From: Pseudescherichia sp031987975
GTDB taxonomy: Bacteria; Pseudomonadota; Gammaproteobacteria; Enterobacterales; Enterobacteriaceae
Assembly: GCF_031987975.1 (NCBI RefSeq)
Contig: NZ_DALZYX010000005.1
Span: 124,001 to 188,000, forward strand
Length of the DNA: 64,000 nucleotides
Direction of reading: 5' to 3'
Below, in pieces: positions 28,080 to 37,123 of the stretch. The translations under genes and the position numbers were made by a program. Below the pieces are notes generated by a model. That model had not been told where the DNA came from and made no database searches. It was given only the letters and a program-made list of their open reading frames with translations. Each line of letters begins with the position of its first letter. The first letter of the stretch is position 1.

Positions 28080-28730
28080 TTACTCTTCGCTACTGCTGAC
28101 CGAGGCGGCAATCATCGCCGCCTCTCGGCTGGCCAGCACGCGCTCTACCGTATCGACAATCGCCTGGGTCTGCGGATCGATCTCAATATTGACCTTGTGA
28201 CCCAGTTTTTTATTACCCAGCGTGGTGCGCTCGAGGGTTTCCGGGATCAGGTGCACGCAGAAACGCGTCGGCGTCACCTCGCCCACCGTCAGGCTAATAC
28301 CGTCCACGCCGATATACCCTTTATAGAGAATATATTTCATCAGGCTCGCGTCCTGAACTTTAAACCAGATTTGACGGTTATTTTCTGAGGCCAGAATTTT
28401 CACCACCTCTGCGGTAGTAATAATGTGCCCCGACATCAGGTGGCCGCCAATTTCATCGCTAAACTTCGCCGCACGCTCTACGTTCACCTCACTGCCCACG
28501 CTCAGCTCACCAAGGTTAGTGATACGCAGCGTCTCTTTCATCAGGTCAAAGCTTACCAGCGGGCCGTTGATGCTGGTGACGGTCAGGCAGCAGCCGTTAT
28601 GCGCCACGGACGCGCCGGTCTCCAGCCCTGGCAGCATCGGCTCCGGCAATTCGACAACGTGGGTGCGGAAGTTGGGTTTTTCATCAATAGACACGATTTT
28701 TGCCGTGCCCTGTACAATACCAGTAAACAT
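28080..28730 (-). CDS. ribE: Riboflavin synthase alpha chain
   Basis: A 216-residue enzyme that dismutates two 6,7-dimethyl-8-ribityllumazines to riboflavin. It has two internal lumazine-binding repeats; the N-terminal MFTGIVQG and the blocks VAHNGCCLTV and YIGVDGISLTV show the duplication. The ATG at 28730 gives the conserved N-terminus. Also called ribC in older E. coli maps. It is divergent from mdtK. Confidence 0.97.
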   Translation of the reverse strand: MFTGIVQGTAKIVSIDEKPNFRTHVVELPEPMLPGLETGASVAHNGCCLTVTSINGPLVSFDLMKETLRITNLGELSVGSEVNVERAAKFSDEIGGHLMSGHIITTAEVVKILASENNRQIWFKVQDASLMKYILYKGYIGVDGISLTVGEVTPTRFCVHLIPETLERTTLGNKKLGHKVNIEIDPQTQAIVDTVERVLASREAAMIAASVSSSEE

Positions 28731-28958
28731 GCCTACAACTCCTGTAACCATTAATTCGGCGCAAGCCGTTTTGATAATTGCACAATAACAGGTGGAAAAA
28801 GAGGTTGCCAGCACTGCACCCGCCCTGGCTGTTTTTTCTCTGGCATATTCGCTGTTGCCCGTTACAATGGTTTGGCTATTTATCCTGCAATCTCTTCTCG
28901 CTGCCAGTAAAGGCGGCTTTTTCATGCTTTCCTATAACAACAATATACAGGTGTTTCC

Positions 28959-30332
28959 GTGCAGAAGTATTTTATCGAAGCACGCCAGCTGCTGGCGCTG
29001 GCTATCCCGGTGATCCTTGCGCAGGTTGCGCAAACCGCTATGGGATTTGTTGATACCGTAATGGCCGGGGGCTACAGCGCTACCGACATGGCGGCCGTCG
29101 CCATCGGTACCTCCATCTGGCTACCGGCGATCCTTTTCGGCCACGGTCTGCTGCTGGCCCTGACCCCGGTTATCGCTCAGCTTAACGGCTCAGGCCGCCG
29201 GGATCGCATTGCCCAGCAGGTGCGCCAGGGTTTCTGGCTGGCTGGCTTTGTCTCTGTGCTCATTATGATCGTTCTTTGGAACGCCGGGCATATTATTAGT
29301 GCTATGCATAACATTGATCCGGAGCTGGCGGATAAGGCCGTGCGCTATCTCCGCGCCCTGCTCTGCGGTGCGCCGGGTTATCTCTTCTTTCAGGTAGCAC
29401 GTAACCAGTGCGAGGGGCTGGCCAAAACCAAACCCGGCATGGTGTTTGGCTTTATCGGCCTGCTGGTCAATATTCCGGTTAACTATATCTTTATCTACGG
29501 TCACTTTGGCATGCCGGAGCTGGGCGGCGTCGGCTGCGGTGTCGCTACGGCGGCGGTCTACTGGGTGATGTTTATCTGTATGCTCTCATACATTAAACGC
29601 GCCCGCTCCATGCGCGATATCCGTCAGGACCAGCACTTTGCCAGGCCCGACTTCACCGTTCTTAAGCGCCTTGTGCAGCTCGGCCTGCCTATTGCGCTGG
29701 CGCTGTTCTTTGAGGTGACGCTGTTTGCCGTGGTGGCGCTGCTGGTCTCACCGCTGGGCATCGTTGACGTGGCAGGTCATCAGATCGCCCTTAACTTTAG
29801 CTCGCTGATGTTCGTGCTGCCGATGTCGCTGGCGGCGGCGGTAACCATCCGCGTCGGGTTTCGCCTTGGGCAAGGTTCAACTCTGGACGCGCAGACTGCC
29901 GCCCGTACCGGTCTGGGGGTCGGCGTCTGCATGGCAGTGCTTACCGCCATCTTTACCGTCTCGCTGCGGGAGCAGATTGCCCTGCTCTACAACGATAACC
30001 CCGAGGTGGTGCACCTGGCGGCGCAGCTGATGATGTTAGCGGCAATCTACCAGATCTCCGACTCCATTCAGGTGGTAGGCAGCGGCATCCTGCGCGGCTA
30101 TAAAGATACACGCTCGATCTTTTTCATTACCTTCATCGCCTACTGGGTGCTGGGATTACCGAGCGGCTACCTGCTGGCGCTGACCGACATTGTTGTCGAT
30201 CGCATGGGGCCGGCTGGCTTCTGGATGGGCTTTATCATCGGTTTGACCTCGGCGGCGATCATGATGATGCTGCGGATGCGCTTCCTGCAGCGTCAGCCCT
30301 CAAGCGTGATCCTCCAGCGCGCTGCACGATAA
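28959..30332 (+). CDS. mdtK: MdtK, multidrug and toxin extrusion (MATE) transporter
   Basis: This 457-residue, 12-helix Na+/H+-coupled exporter handles norfloxacin and other cationic compounds. The first lines MQKYFIEARQLLALAIPVIL and the block ATDMAAVAIGTSIWLPAILF follow E. coli MdtK (YdhE) closely. The GTG at 28959 is preceded by AGGTG and gives the E. coli length. Confidence 0.97.
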   Translation: MQKYFIEARQLLALAIPVILAQVAQTAMGFVDTVMAGGYSATDMAAVAIGTSIWLPAILFGHGLLLALTPVIAQLNGSGRRDRIAQQVRQGFWLAGFVSVLIMIVLWNAGHIISAMHNIDPELADKAVRYLRALLCGAPGYLFFQVARNQCEGLAKTKPGMVFGFIGLLVNIPVNYIFIYGHFGMPELGGVGCGVATAAVYWVMFICMLSYIKRARSMRDIRQDQHFARPDFTVLKRLVQLGLPIALALFFEVTLFAVVALLVSPLGIVDVAGHQIALNFSSLMFVLPMSLAAAVTIRVGFRLGQGSTLDAQTAARTGLGVGVCMAVLTAIFTVSLREQIALLYNDNPEVVHLAAQLMMLAAIYQISDSIQVVGSGILRGYKDTRSIFFITFIAYWVLGLPSGYLLALTDIVVDRMGPAGFWMGFIIGLTSAAIMMMLRMRFLQRQPSSVILQRAAR

Positions 30333-30344
30333 TCCACCACCACC

Positions 30345-30362
30345 AGCCGCCTGCAGGCGGCT
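30345..30362 (+). terminator. Terminator after mdtK
   Basis: Stem AGCCGCC/GGCGGCT around TGCA, followed by GTTTTAATTT. It lies 13 bp after the mdtK stop. Confidence 0.75.
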
Positions 30363-30382
30363 GTTTTAATTTCCCTCTCTGG

Positions 30383-30778
30383 CTAAGTTTGAGGCAGAGA
30401 CGTCTCGTGAAGATGCCGCCAGATGGCATAACCGTCATGATCCAATTCAAACACAGCCGTTGAAAAACGGAGCGTTGCTTCCTGTCCGGGCAACTGCTGT
30501 AATTCTTTATAAATGACAGTGGCCCCCCTTTCATTTTCAGCAATAATTTGCATACCGTTAATTTCAATATTCAGACCCTGACGGGCACCACGCTGCGTAG
30601 CGAAAAAAGCCTTTAATGCAGCAAAATCGAGCAAAGCTCCACCCGGTGTTACCATCGAGAATTTCGGGCTGAAGCGTGACAGTAATTTTTCACAGATATC
30701 AGCATGCGCATCGGCATCACCTAACCAATTCTGGATTAATACGTGGGCATCCAGTACTTCTTTGAAATAACGATTCAT
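30383..30778 (-). CDS. SnoaL-like (NTF2-fold) protein of unknown function
   Basis: A 131-residue single-domain protein with the pattern of SnoaL/DUF4440 NTF2-like folds: helices with FKEVLDAHVLIQNWLGDADA, then FSMVTPGGALLDFAALKAFF and a C-terminal beta sheet ending in WRHLHETSL. Its ATG overlaps the stop of the upstream MFS gene by four bases, so the two are translationally coupled and probably act together. Such folds include small-molecule isomerases and ketosteroid-type hydratases. No catalytic assignment can be made. Confidence 0.75.
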   Translation of the reverse strand: MNRYFKEVLDAHVLIQNWLGDADAHADICEKLLSRFSPKFSMVTPGGALLDFAALKAFFATQRGARQGLNIEINGMQIIAENERGATVIYKELQQLPGQEATLRFSTAVFELDHDGYAIWRHLHETSLPQT

Positions 30779-32154
30779 TTCTGCTCCTTACTCACTAAAG
30801 ATATAAAACGCTGATTATTAAGACGATAACAGTACAGCACGGGAATAACGGCGCTGCATGCTGCTAATATAAAACAAAGGTGATAAGCCTCTTCTGTGGG
30901 CAGGCCGGTATTGGCAATCAGATTAAACAGAAGATTAAGCAGTGTGACGCCCAGACAGAAGCTGAGCTGGCGGTTGATGTTCCACAGCGCACTGGCATCA
31001 GCGAGTTCGCGGTCTGCTATCTGAATGAAAGCAGAGCTTTGTGCTGTGCTGCTACACAGGCTGCTGCCAAAACCCATCAGCGTGTACGCCATTACACAAA
31101 CTGTCACATCCATAGTGTGTCCAGTCAGAGCTAGCAGACCAATACCGAAAGAGTTAATCAGACAACCTGATATAAACAGAGGGCGTGGTCCCCATATATT
31201 AAACTTTTTGCCTGTCATACTAATCGCTGCAAAAGAGGCCAGTGACCATGGCAGCATCATCGCGCCGACAAAGCTGGCACGCATGCCGAGCTGATTCTGC
31301 AAATAGAGCATGCTGAGCATATTCACACCGGTAAATACGCCTGGTATAAACTGATAAATCAGCATTGCTGTATGCAGAAGCGGATCCCTGACCAGATGCA
31401 GATTGATCAACGGCTTGCTGTTTGTCAGGGCATGCCATACATAACCCGCCAGGCAAAACATGCCGGCTGTCAGTATCAAACCTCCAGAATAAAGATGATT
31501 GGGTTCACCCAGATATGTCAGCCCCAGTAGTATCAAGGTTAATGCTGTGCAGCCACTCATTAAACCTAACAGATCTAACCGCTCGCGTGATTCTTCCTGC
31601 GGATCAGTTTTGAGCCAGAGCCAGGCCAGTAGCAAGGTGAAAACGGCCAACGGCAGGCTTGCCAGAAACACCCAGCGCCAACTGAGGCTGTCCACCAGAA
31701 ATCCTCCCATGGCGGGTGACAGTGCCGGAGCCAGCAGGGCAATCAGCATCACAACTGAAGAGAGCTTTGCGCGTTCATGACTCTGATAGAGTGCATAGGT
31801 CATTGCCTGGCCAACAGGGATAAGTAGTCCGCCACCAACGCCCTGTATCCAGCGCCACGCAATAAGTTGTGATACTGATGATGACGCCCCAACTCCACAA
31901 GTGCCAGCAATGAAAATAAGCAGGGAAAACATGAAAAGTTGTTTAGCGCCAGCGCGTCTTGCCAGCCAACTGCTGAGGGGTATGACAAGCGTCAGGCCTA
32001 ATATGTAACCATTACTTATCCATGCCACCTCGCTGACAGTGGCATCAAAGCGTCGCGCAATATCAGGATAAGCGACGTTGGCGATAAACATGTTTACCAA
32101 ATCAATAAAGAATGCCAGAAGATATACGATGGTAGCGCGCGCACGATAATTCAT
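30775..32154 (-). CDS. MFS multidrug-type exporter
   Basis: A 459-residue major facilitator protein of the EmrB/QacA-like drug:proton antiporter type. Family features are the N-terminal DLVNMFIANVAYPDIARRF, the WRWIQGVGGGLLIPVGQAM helix-4/5 region and about 12-14 membrane helices. It is divergent from a LysR gene and coupled to the SnoaL-like gene. Base composition is lower in GC than the mdtK/cfa neighbours, which suggests acquisition together with its regulator. Substrate unknown. Confidence 0.85.
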   Translation of the reverse strand: MNYRARATIVYLLAFFIDLVNMFIANVAYPDIARRFDATVSEVAWISNGYILGLTLVIPLSSWLARRAGAKQLFMFSLLIFIAGTCGVGASSSVSQLIAWRWIQGVGGGLLIPVGQAMTYALYQSHERAKLSSVVMLIALLAPALSPAMGGFLVDSLSWRWVFLASLPLAVFTLLLAWLWLKTDPQEESRERLDLLGLMSGCTALTLILLGLTYLGEPNHLYSGGLILTAGMFCLAGYVWHALTNSKPLINLHLVRDPLLHTAMLIYQFIPGVFTGVNMLSMLYLQNQLGMRASFVGAMMLPWSLASFAAISMTGKKFNIWGPRPLFISGCLINSFGIGLLALTGHTMDVTVCVMAYTLMGFGSSLCSSTAQSSAFIQIADRELADASALWNINRQLSFCLGVTLLNLLFNLIANTGLPTEEAYHLCFILAACSAVIPVLYCYRLNNQRFISLVSKEQK

Positions 32155-32229
32155 TTTTTTCTCAAAAAATTACATCACAGGACGTGCAGTATACGAGCTG
32201 CGGAACAGAGGATAAATTTCCCTTCCATT

Positions 32230-32262
32230 GTTACACTGTCAAAATTATTTTGACAGTGTAAC
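32230..32262. promoter_or_regulatory. Perfect 15-bp palindrome in the MFS/LysR divergent promoter
   Basis: GTTACACTGTCAAAA-TTA-TTTTGACAGTGTAAC is an exact inverted repeat with 3-base centre, 17 bp upstream of the LysR start and about 75 bp from the MFS start. It is the likely operator. The TTGACAGTG arm also overlaps a -35-like TTGACA. The size and perfect symmetry are stronger than a usual LysR T-N11-A box. Confidence 0.75.
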
Positions 32263-32279
32263 GCCAGAGAACATAAAAA

Positions 32280-33203
32280 ATGATTAACATGCAACGCGCA
32301 GCAATCTTTGTTGCAGTGGTTGAAGCAGGAAGTTTTACCAACGCAGCCATGACGCTGGGCCTGACTAAAGCGGTCGTCAGCTCTAATGTTAAAGTGCTGG
32401 AAAAAGAGTTGGGCGTATCATTACTGTCCAGAAGCACCAGACATGTTTCAATTACGGATACCGGTGAAAGATTTTACCAGCACTGTCTGCGCCTCCTTCA
32501 GGATGCCGAACGTGTTCTTGATGCCATTCGTAGCGATCGCTCAGGATTAAGCGGTTCACTCAGAATTACTACCACATCGGAATATGGCGTGCACGTCGTT
32601 GTCCCGGCACTGGCTGCCTTCAGTGCCCGACATCCGCAACTGCGTATACAACATGTTTCGTCATCCCAAAATGACGATCTCATTTCCGGTCGTTTTGATG
32701 TCGCAATACGGCTTGGCCATCTTGCCGATTCCAGTCACCACGCTCGTCTCATTGATCAATTTGATATTTATCCAGTTGCTTCCCCTGCTTATCTGAATAC
32801 GTTGGGAGAGCAGTATGTCGTGGAACTTGCACAGCTTGCTAAGGCAAAATGGATTGCTCACAGTCGTTTATCCACGCCACTGAGCTGGCAGGTAACCACA
32901 CCAAAGGGAGAAAGTGTCATTTTTAACGTCCATAACTCCGCCATGATTATGGCCGACAGCGCCTCTTCATTACTGGCTTTTACCCTGGAGGGCGCAGGCG
33001 TCGCGCTTTTACCTGGCTGGCTGGTAAAAGATGAACTGGCCAGAGGAAATCTGATTCGGTTACTGCCAGACCATCATTTCCCCCGGCAAGGCATTTACGC
33101 GCTCTACCCTAATACACGCCATGTGCCAGAAAAAGTACGCGCATTTATTGATTTTCTGCAAACCAGGGTCGATAGCATGGGTAAAGGCGATATGCCTTCA
33201 TAA
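32280..33203 (+). CDS. LysR-family regulator of the adjacent exporter operon
   Basis: A 307-residue LysR regulator with an N-terminal winged helix (MQRAAIFVAVVEAGSFTNAAMTLGLTKAVVS) and a substrate-binding domain of the CrgA/AaeR-like subgroup (DVAIRLGHLADSSHHARLI). It is transcribed divergently from the MFS-SnoaL pair across a 125-bp spacer with a perfect palindrome. It probably controls this pair, as in many LysR-exporter divergons. The inducer is unknown. Confidence 0.85.
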   Translation: MINMQRAAIFVAVVEAGSFTNAAMTLGLTKAVVSSNVKVLEKELGVSLLSRSTRHVSITDTGERFYQHCLRLLQDAERVLDAIRSDRSGLSGSLRITTTSEYGVHVVVPALAAFSARHPQLRIQHVSSSQNDDLISGRFDVAIRLGHLADSSHHARLIDQFDIYPVASPAYLNTLGEQYVVELAQLAKAKWIAHSRLSTPLSWQVTTPKGESVIFNVHNSAMIMADSASSLLAFTLEGAGVALLPGWLVKDELARGNLIRLLPDHHFPRQGIYALYPNTRHVPEKVRAFIDFLQTRVDSMGKGDMPS

Positions 33204-33592
33204 ATCTGTTTAAACAACCCAGAGTTTAAGCTGCTCTCTGTTAATAATTCAGGCCTACCTGTGCCTGCGGCTACAGTCAGCCGGAGCTAACCCGTCTTTC
33301 ATACCATGGGACACGATAACGCTAAGAGGATTTACACGTTTTACATGAAATGGATTTCAGACAGGGGTGTCGATCAGATAACTATGCTGAACGGGAAATT
33401 GCTGACATTCATCTCCCCCTGATGCCCCTAAGAAGATTTACGATTAAAATTTATCCTTATGCATCAACCAAATGTGTGTTTTATGTATAAAAGTTCCGCA
33501 ATCGCGTGAAATCAGTGATAAAAGTGCTTTTTTCTGCTTGCCACAGCCGCCGCCTGCCGCTAATATTCGTCCCCGTTGTCACACACAACGTT
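33204..33592. other. Non-coding stretch before the valine tRNAs
   Basis: About 390 bp without a credible gene. Only the tRNA promoter at its right end is recognisable. The rest shows no long open frame and could be remnant DNA. Confidence 0.55.
33538..33566 (+). promoter_or_regulatory. Sigma70 promoter of the valine tRNAs
   Basis: TTGCCA -35 and TAATAT -10 separated by exactly 17 bp, followed by a GC-rich discriminator TCGTCCCCG as in stringently controlled tRNA promoters. Confidence 0.85.
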
Positions 33593-33669
33593 GCGTTCAT
33601 AGCTCAGTTGGTTAGAGCACCACCTTGACATGGTGGGGGTCGTTGGTTCGAGTCCAATTGAACGCACCA
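33593..33669 (+). tRNA. valV: tRNA-Val (GAC)
   Basis: A 77-nt tRNA with acceptor GCGTTCA / TGAACGC, encoded CCA, anticodon GAC in the loop TTGACAT, and T-loop TTCGAGT. It is the first of a tandem pair matching E. coli valV-valW. Confidence 0.97.
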
Positions 33670-33679
33670 TCTTCTTAGT

Positions 33680-33756
33680 GCGTCCGTAGCTCAGTTGGTT
33701 AGAGCACCACCTTGACATGGTGGGGGTCGGTGGTTCGAGTCCACTCGGACGCACCA
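33680..33756 (+). tRNA. valW: tRNA-Val (GAC), second copy
   Basis: A 77-nt tRNA with acceptor GCGTCCG / CGGACGC, anticodon GAC and encoded CCA, 10 bp after the first tRNA-Val and probably in the same transcript. tRNA genes often bound islands, and the accessory region begins right after this one. Confidence 0.97.
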
Positions 33757-33995
33757 AATCTCTGGCAGTACCCCTCTTAATTCTATTCCGCTATTTTTAT
33801 TCAGCAAAACAACCCTTACTTTTCAGCCTATATAAACGTCCTTTCCACTATTTAATACTTAAGACCCCTTCACTTTTTTTAAACATCCTGCGTACTTTTT
33901 TTGACCGACCGCCCCCCTCAATTACCCATATAGTTTCCGGGTTCCACAGAGATTATCTGTTATCTGGAACACTACTTTTAATATGAGGGTTAATT

Positions 33996-34991
33996 ATGTC
34001 TACTGTAAATGCTACAAATACTATTTCCTCAGTCACTGCCGAACCGCTGAGCGCAGCGCCGGGAGATGAAGTCACGTTAACTGCAGTCGTACTGGACGAT
34101 ACTGGTGCACCCGCAGCCGGTGTAACGGTCACCTGGGTTACTCTGTCCGACCAAAAATCAACGACCTCTGTCACTGATGACTCTGGTGTGGCAACGCTCT
34201 CCGTAGAGAGCGATAGCCCTGAGCTTATTACTTATGCAGTCTACGTTGACGATGACTCTTCCACCGCGATGCTGGCTGAAGCGCGTTTTTATGACGAGAA
34301 CACGCCGCGTGTCTTTGTGCCTAACGGCATGGATGGCGAGCTGGATCAGTATGATGTTGCGGAGAAGGTTCAGGTTATTATTGAACCCTTTGATGAAGCT
34401 CGTGCTGAGGACGTGCTGACCTTCTGGTGGGATGATATTCACAGTTACACTATGCAGGTTGTCGATCCGGCCACCGATTTCCCTTTAACCATCGATGTGA
34501 GTAACACCTTCCCGCCGGCCTGTCTGGCAAACGGCACCTACGAGCTGTTTTATCAGTATATCGATACTCGTAAAAACGTGCTGGTTTCTCCACCGTGGAC
34601 CGTCTCCGTTACCGGCGGTGTCTTGCCGCCTACCCTGGCTGCTCCAGAGTTTCCGCAGGCTGCAGACGATGGCTGGATCAATAAACGTGAAGCCGACGAG
34701 GGTATCCAGATCCACGTTAACTACACGGGGATGGCTGTAAATGACCAGATCGATCTCACCTGGCAGCTGTATGATGAGAAACATATTCAGATAGATACGT
34801 TGATCATTCCAAGCTACACCGTTGTACAGGGCGATCTGGATAATGGTTACGTCGAGTTTATCCTGACGCCGGATCAGGTCCCACCGGTACAGTCTGGTTC
34901 AGCTCAGGCGTGGTATACCATGACTCCGGCCAACCATGGCGACGTTCAGTCCTCCATCGTTGGCGAAGTCGGCGTCGATACAATTGCTTAA
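33996..34991 (+). CDS. Signal-less Big_1 plus beta-module protein (331 aa)
   Basis: I do not recognise a named gene. Residues 5-100 form a bacterial Ig-like (Big_1) domain: DEVTLTAVVLDDTGAPAAGVTVTW, then DDSGVATLSV. Residues 101-208 and 209-331 are two all-beta modules of about 110-120 residues with the pattern ...GMAVNDQIDLTWQ... ending in a VDTIA strand. The same module ends the nearby inverse autotransporter. There is no signal peptide, membrane helix or cysteine cluster. A terminator hairpin and a related 690-residue protein follow. Role unknown; the architecture suggests a surface or secreted structural protein, but the export route is not visible. Confidence 0.75.
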   Translation: MSTVNATNTISSVTAEPLSAAPGDEVTLTAVVLDDTGAPAAGVTVTWVTLSDQKSTTSVTDDSGVATLSVESDSPELITYAVYVDDDSSTAMLAEARFYDENTPRVFVPNGMDGELDQYDVAEKVQVIIEPFDEARAEDVLTFWWDDIHSYTMQVVDPATDFPLTIDVSNTFPPACLANGTYELFYQYIDTRKNVLVSPPWTVSVTGGVLPPTLAAPEFPQAADDGWINKREADEGIQIHVNYTGMAVNDQIDLTWQLYDEKHIQIDTLIIPSYTVVQGDLDNGYVEFILTPDQVPPVQSGSAQAWYTMTPANHGDVQSSIVGEVGVDTIA

Positions 34992-35005
34992 TTAATCTCT
35001 AAACC

Positions 35006-35034
35006 AATGGCTATCTTCGGATAGCCATTTTTTT
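35006..35034 (+). terminator. Rho-independent terminator after the 331-aa gene
   Basis: Stem ATGGCTATC / GATAGCCAT with a stable TTCG tetraloop, then seven T. Confidence 0.9.
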
Positions 35035-35047
35035 CCGTGAGGTATTT

Positions 35048-37120
35048 ATGAGCGAAACGTTGATTCCGCCCAAACTCCCCCAAATGTCTGCTGATGGCGT
35101 AATTAATCAGCAGGATCTTACTCAGGGTGAGGGTGTACTGATCGTAATTGAAGAGTCCCCTAATGCGCACCAGGGTGACTATTTAACCGCCTACTGGAAT
35201 GGCATGCAGATTGGCCTGCTCTATATAGAAGACGATCCGGCGGCATACTTCCCCTGGACGTTGGTTGTTCCCGCCAGCCTTGCGCCCGATGGCAGCTATC
35301 AGGTCTGGTACAGCCGGCTTGATGAGGCGAGTAACCTTATCGCCTCGCCCATTGTTACGGCGGTGGTGCAACGCAATGATATCGGCACGCTTCCTGCGCC
35401 CGATTTCCCTGAAGCTGATGCCAGCGATACGATTACAGATGCCGATATCGCGGATGGCAGTACCCTGGTACACGTTCCGGCCTACAGCGGTATCGCCACA
35501 GGCGACCAGGTGTGGGTTTACTGGGTAGGCGCTGACAGCAGTGGATATACCATTCCTGAAAGCGTCACCACTCTTACTCATACCGTCGGTTCGGCCGATA
35601 TTAGCAAAGGGTTCGACGTTGCTATAGCCGCCCCCTACGTCACGGCGATTAATATCGGTAGTGCAACCGCCTGGTATACCGTCACGCCTGTCGCGGGCAG
35701 CACTGCTGAAAGCTCTGACAGCGCCACCGTTAATATTGATATGAGCCAGGTATCATTACCACCGCCAACCTTCCCTGAAGGCAATGATGGTTGGATCGAT
35801 GCAACCGAAGCGGCTGACGGCACGCCAGTGACCATTCCCGCCTACGCGAATATCGGTGTCGGTGATGTAGTGACCCTATACTGGCAGGGCTTCAACAATG
35901 GGACACCGGTTACCGGTACAGCCTGGTCAACAACCCATACCGTAACAAGCAGCGATCTTAGCGCGGGTTTCTCGGTTGTCGTCCCGGCAGCGTCTGTTCT
36001 CCCGGTCGGTATTGGGACAGCCCAATCCTATTATGACGTAACCTTTACCTCTACACAGTCACGCGGTGTCTCCACTGCCGCATCTGTCAATATTGATACC
36101 GTCCATTCAGTGCTGCTGCCTCCTCCCGCTTTCCCGGAAGCGGCGGGTGATAATACCATTGACAGTACCGAGTATGTTGACGGAACACCGATTGTCGTTA
36201 CCTATTCAGGTATGAACGTTGGCGACGGCGTTAACCTGTACTGGCAGGGCTTTGAATCTGATGGCGTGACGCCCGTGTCGGGTACTACCTGGAGCGACAT
36301 TCACACCGTAACCGCACAGGAGATGACGGCCGGATCCTTTACTACTACGGTCCCCGCCGCCTTTATTACGCCAATCGGTGATGGCAAAGCCTCCGGACAA
36401 TATACAGTCAACTTCGCCTCCGGCGGCTATGCCGAATCCTCTACTGCTCAGGTAAACATTATGACAAAATTAACGAACCAACTTTATCTGAACGCCGCGA
36501 CGGGCGCCCCCTGGCGGGATAATACCAGCGCACCGGTTGTGCCAGTCAATACTCTCACCGTTTCGGGTCCCGCAGGAGCGGGTATTTATGTTTCACTTTC
36601 TCAGAATGCCTACTTTAACGAAACAGGCACCTCAGTATGGCAAAGTAATCTGGACGAAACAGGCAGCGCCATTCTGCATGTGTTTAGTTTTGCGCCTGGG
36701 TTAATTAGCGTAAGTGCCTATCTCACCTCTAATCCGGGCGTAACGGCAACGGCCAGCATGGTGTTTGGTGACTATCTACCGGGGACCGGCTCGTTAGCGG
36801 GCTATGCGATCTCCACGGGTGCGGCGGCAAATGGCCGCTCTCAGGGGCATCTTTATATTCGCGCTCACCCCTCCGAAGATATTACTTACGCCCGCATCAG
36901 CCTTAACACCGGGAACGCAACAATGGAGGGCTACCCTTTCTCCGTAGCAAATATTCCCCTCTATGAAGATGGTTCCTGTAGCGTCGCGGTGCTGGATAGC
37001 GTGGCCGAAACCGTGAATTTTACCATCAGTCTTCCCCAGGCCTCTGGCTCTGCGGTAAGCTCTGATATTGTTTTTATCGCATTCCCGCCAGCTACTATCC
37101 AAACTGAAACCGATCGTTAA
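35048..37120 (+). CDS. Signal-less multi-module beta protein (690 aa)
   Basis: No named family is assigned. Four copies of an about 115-residue beta module occupy residues 1-113, 114-235, 236-355 and 356-470. Module copies start with PxFPEA-type segments and contain YSGIATGDQVWVYW, YANIGVGDVVTLYWQG or YSGMNVGDGVNLYWQG. The remaining 471-690 is a distinct beta-rich C-terminal region. Comparable GxAxGDxVxxYW modules occur in large proteins of other Gram-negatives. No signal peptide is present. A GAGGT ribosome site precedes the ATG, and the gene lies just after a terminator, so it may be read independently or by read-through. Composition is rich in Thr/Ser/Gly/Ala with very few cysteines, typical of extracellular proteins. 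Confidence 0.75.
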   Translation: MSETLIPPKLPQMSADGVINQQDLTQGEGVLIVIEESPNAHQGDYLTAYWNGMQIGLLYIEDDPAAYFPWTLVVPASLAPDGSYQVWYSRLDEASNLIASPIVTAVVQRNDIGTLPAPDFPEADASDTITDADIADGSTLVHVPAYSGIATGDQVWVYWVGADSSGYTIPESVTTLTHTVGSADISKGFDVAIAAPYVTAINIGSATAWYTVTPVAGSTAESSDSATVNIDMSQVSLPPPTFPEGNDGWIDATEAADGTPVTIPAYANIGVGDVVTLYWQGFNNGTPVTGTAWSTTHTVTSSDLSAGFSVVVPAASVLPVGIGTAQSYYDVTFTSTQSRGVSTAASVNIDTVHSVLLPPPAFPEAAGDNTIDSTEYVDGTPIVVTYSGMNVGDGVNLYWQGFESDGVTPVSGTTWSDIHTVTAQEMTAGSFTTTVPAAFITPIGDGKASGQYTVNFASGGYAESSTAQVNIMTKLTNQLYLNAATGAPWRDNTSAPVVPVNTLTVSGPAGAGIYVSLSQNAYFNETGTSVWQSNLDETGSAILHVFSFAPGLISVSAYLTSNPGVTATASMVFGDYLPGTGSLAGYAISTGAAANGRSQGHLYIRAHPSEDITYARISLNTGNATMEGYPFSVANIPLYEDGSCSVAVLDSVAETVNFTISLPQASGSAVSSDIVFIAFPPATIQTETDR

Positions 37121-37123
37121 TCG

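Noticed and set aside
28730..28959. FMN riboswitch upstream of ribE or mdtK
   Set aside because: The conserved RFN element sequences are not recognisable here; in enterobacteria it precedes ribB.
33593..33756. Direct repeat of tRNA-Val as attachment-site duplication
   Set aside because: The two copies are complete, differ in the acceptor stems and match the normal tandem valV-valW pair. No partial copy of the tRNA 3' end was seen at the far side of the island.
33996..37120. Phage tail or head decoration proteins with Ig domains
   Set aside because: No phage structural neighbours; the modules are shared with a true inverse autotransporter, so an adhesin context is more likely. Phage origin is not excluded.
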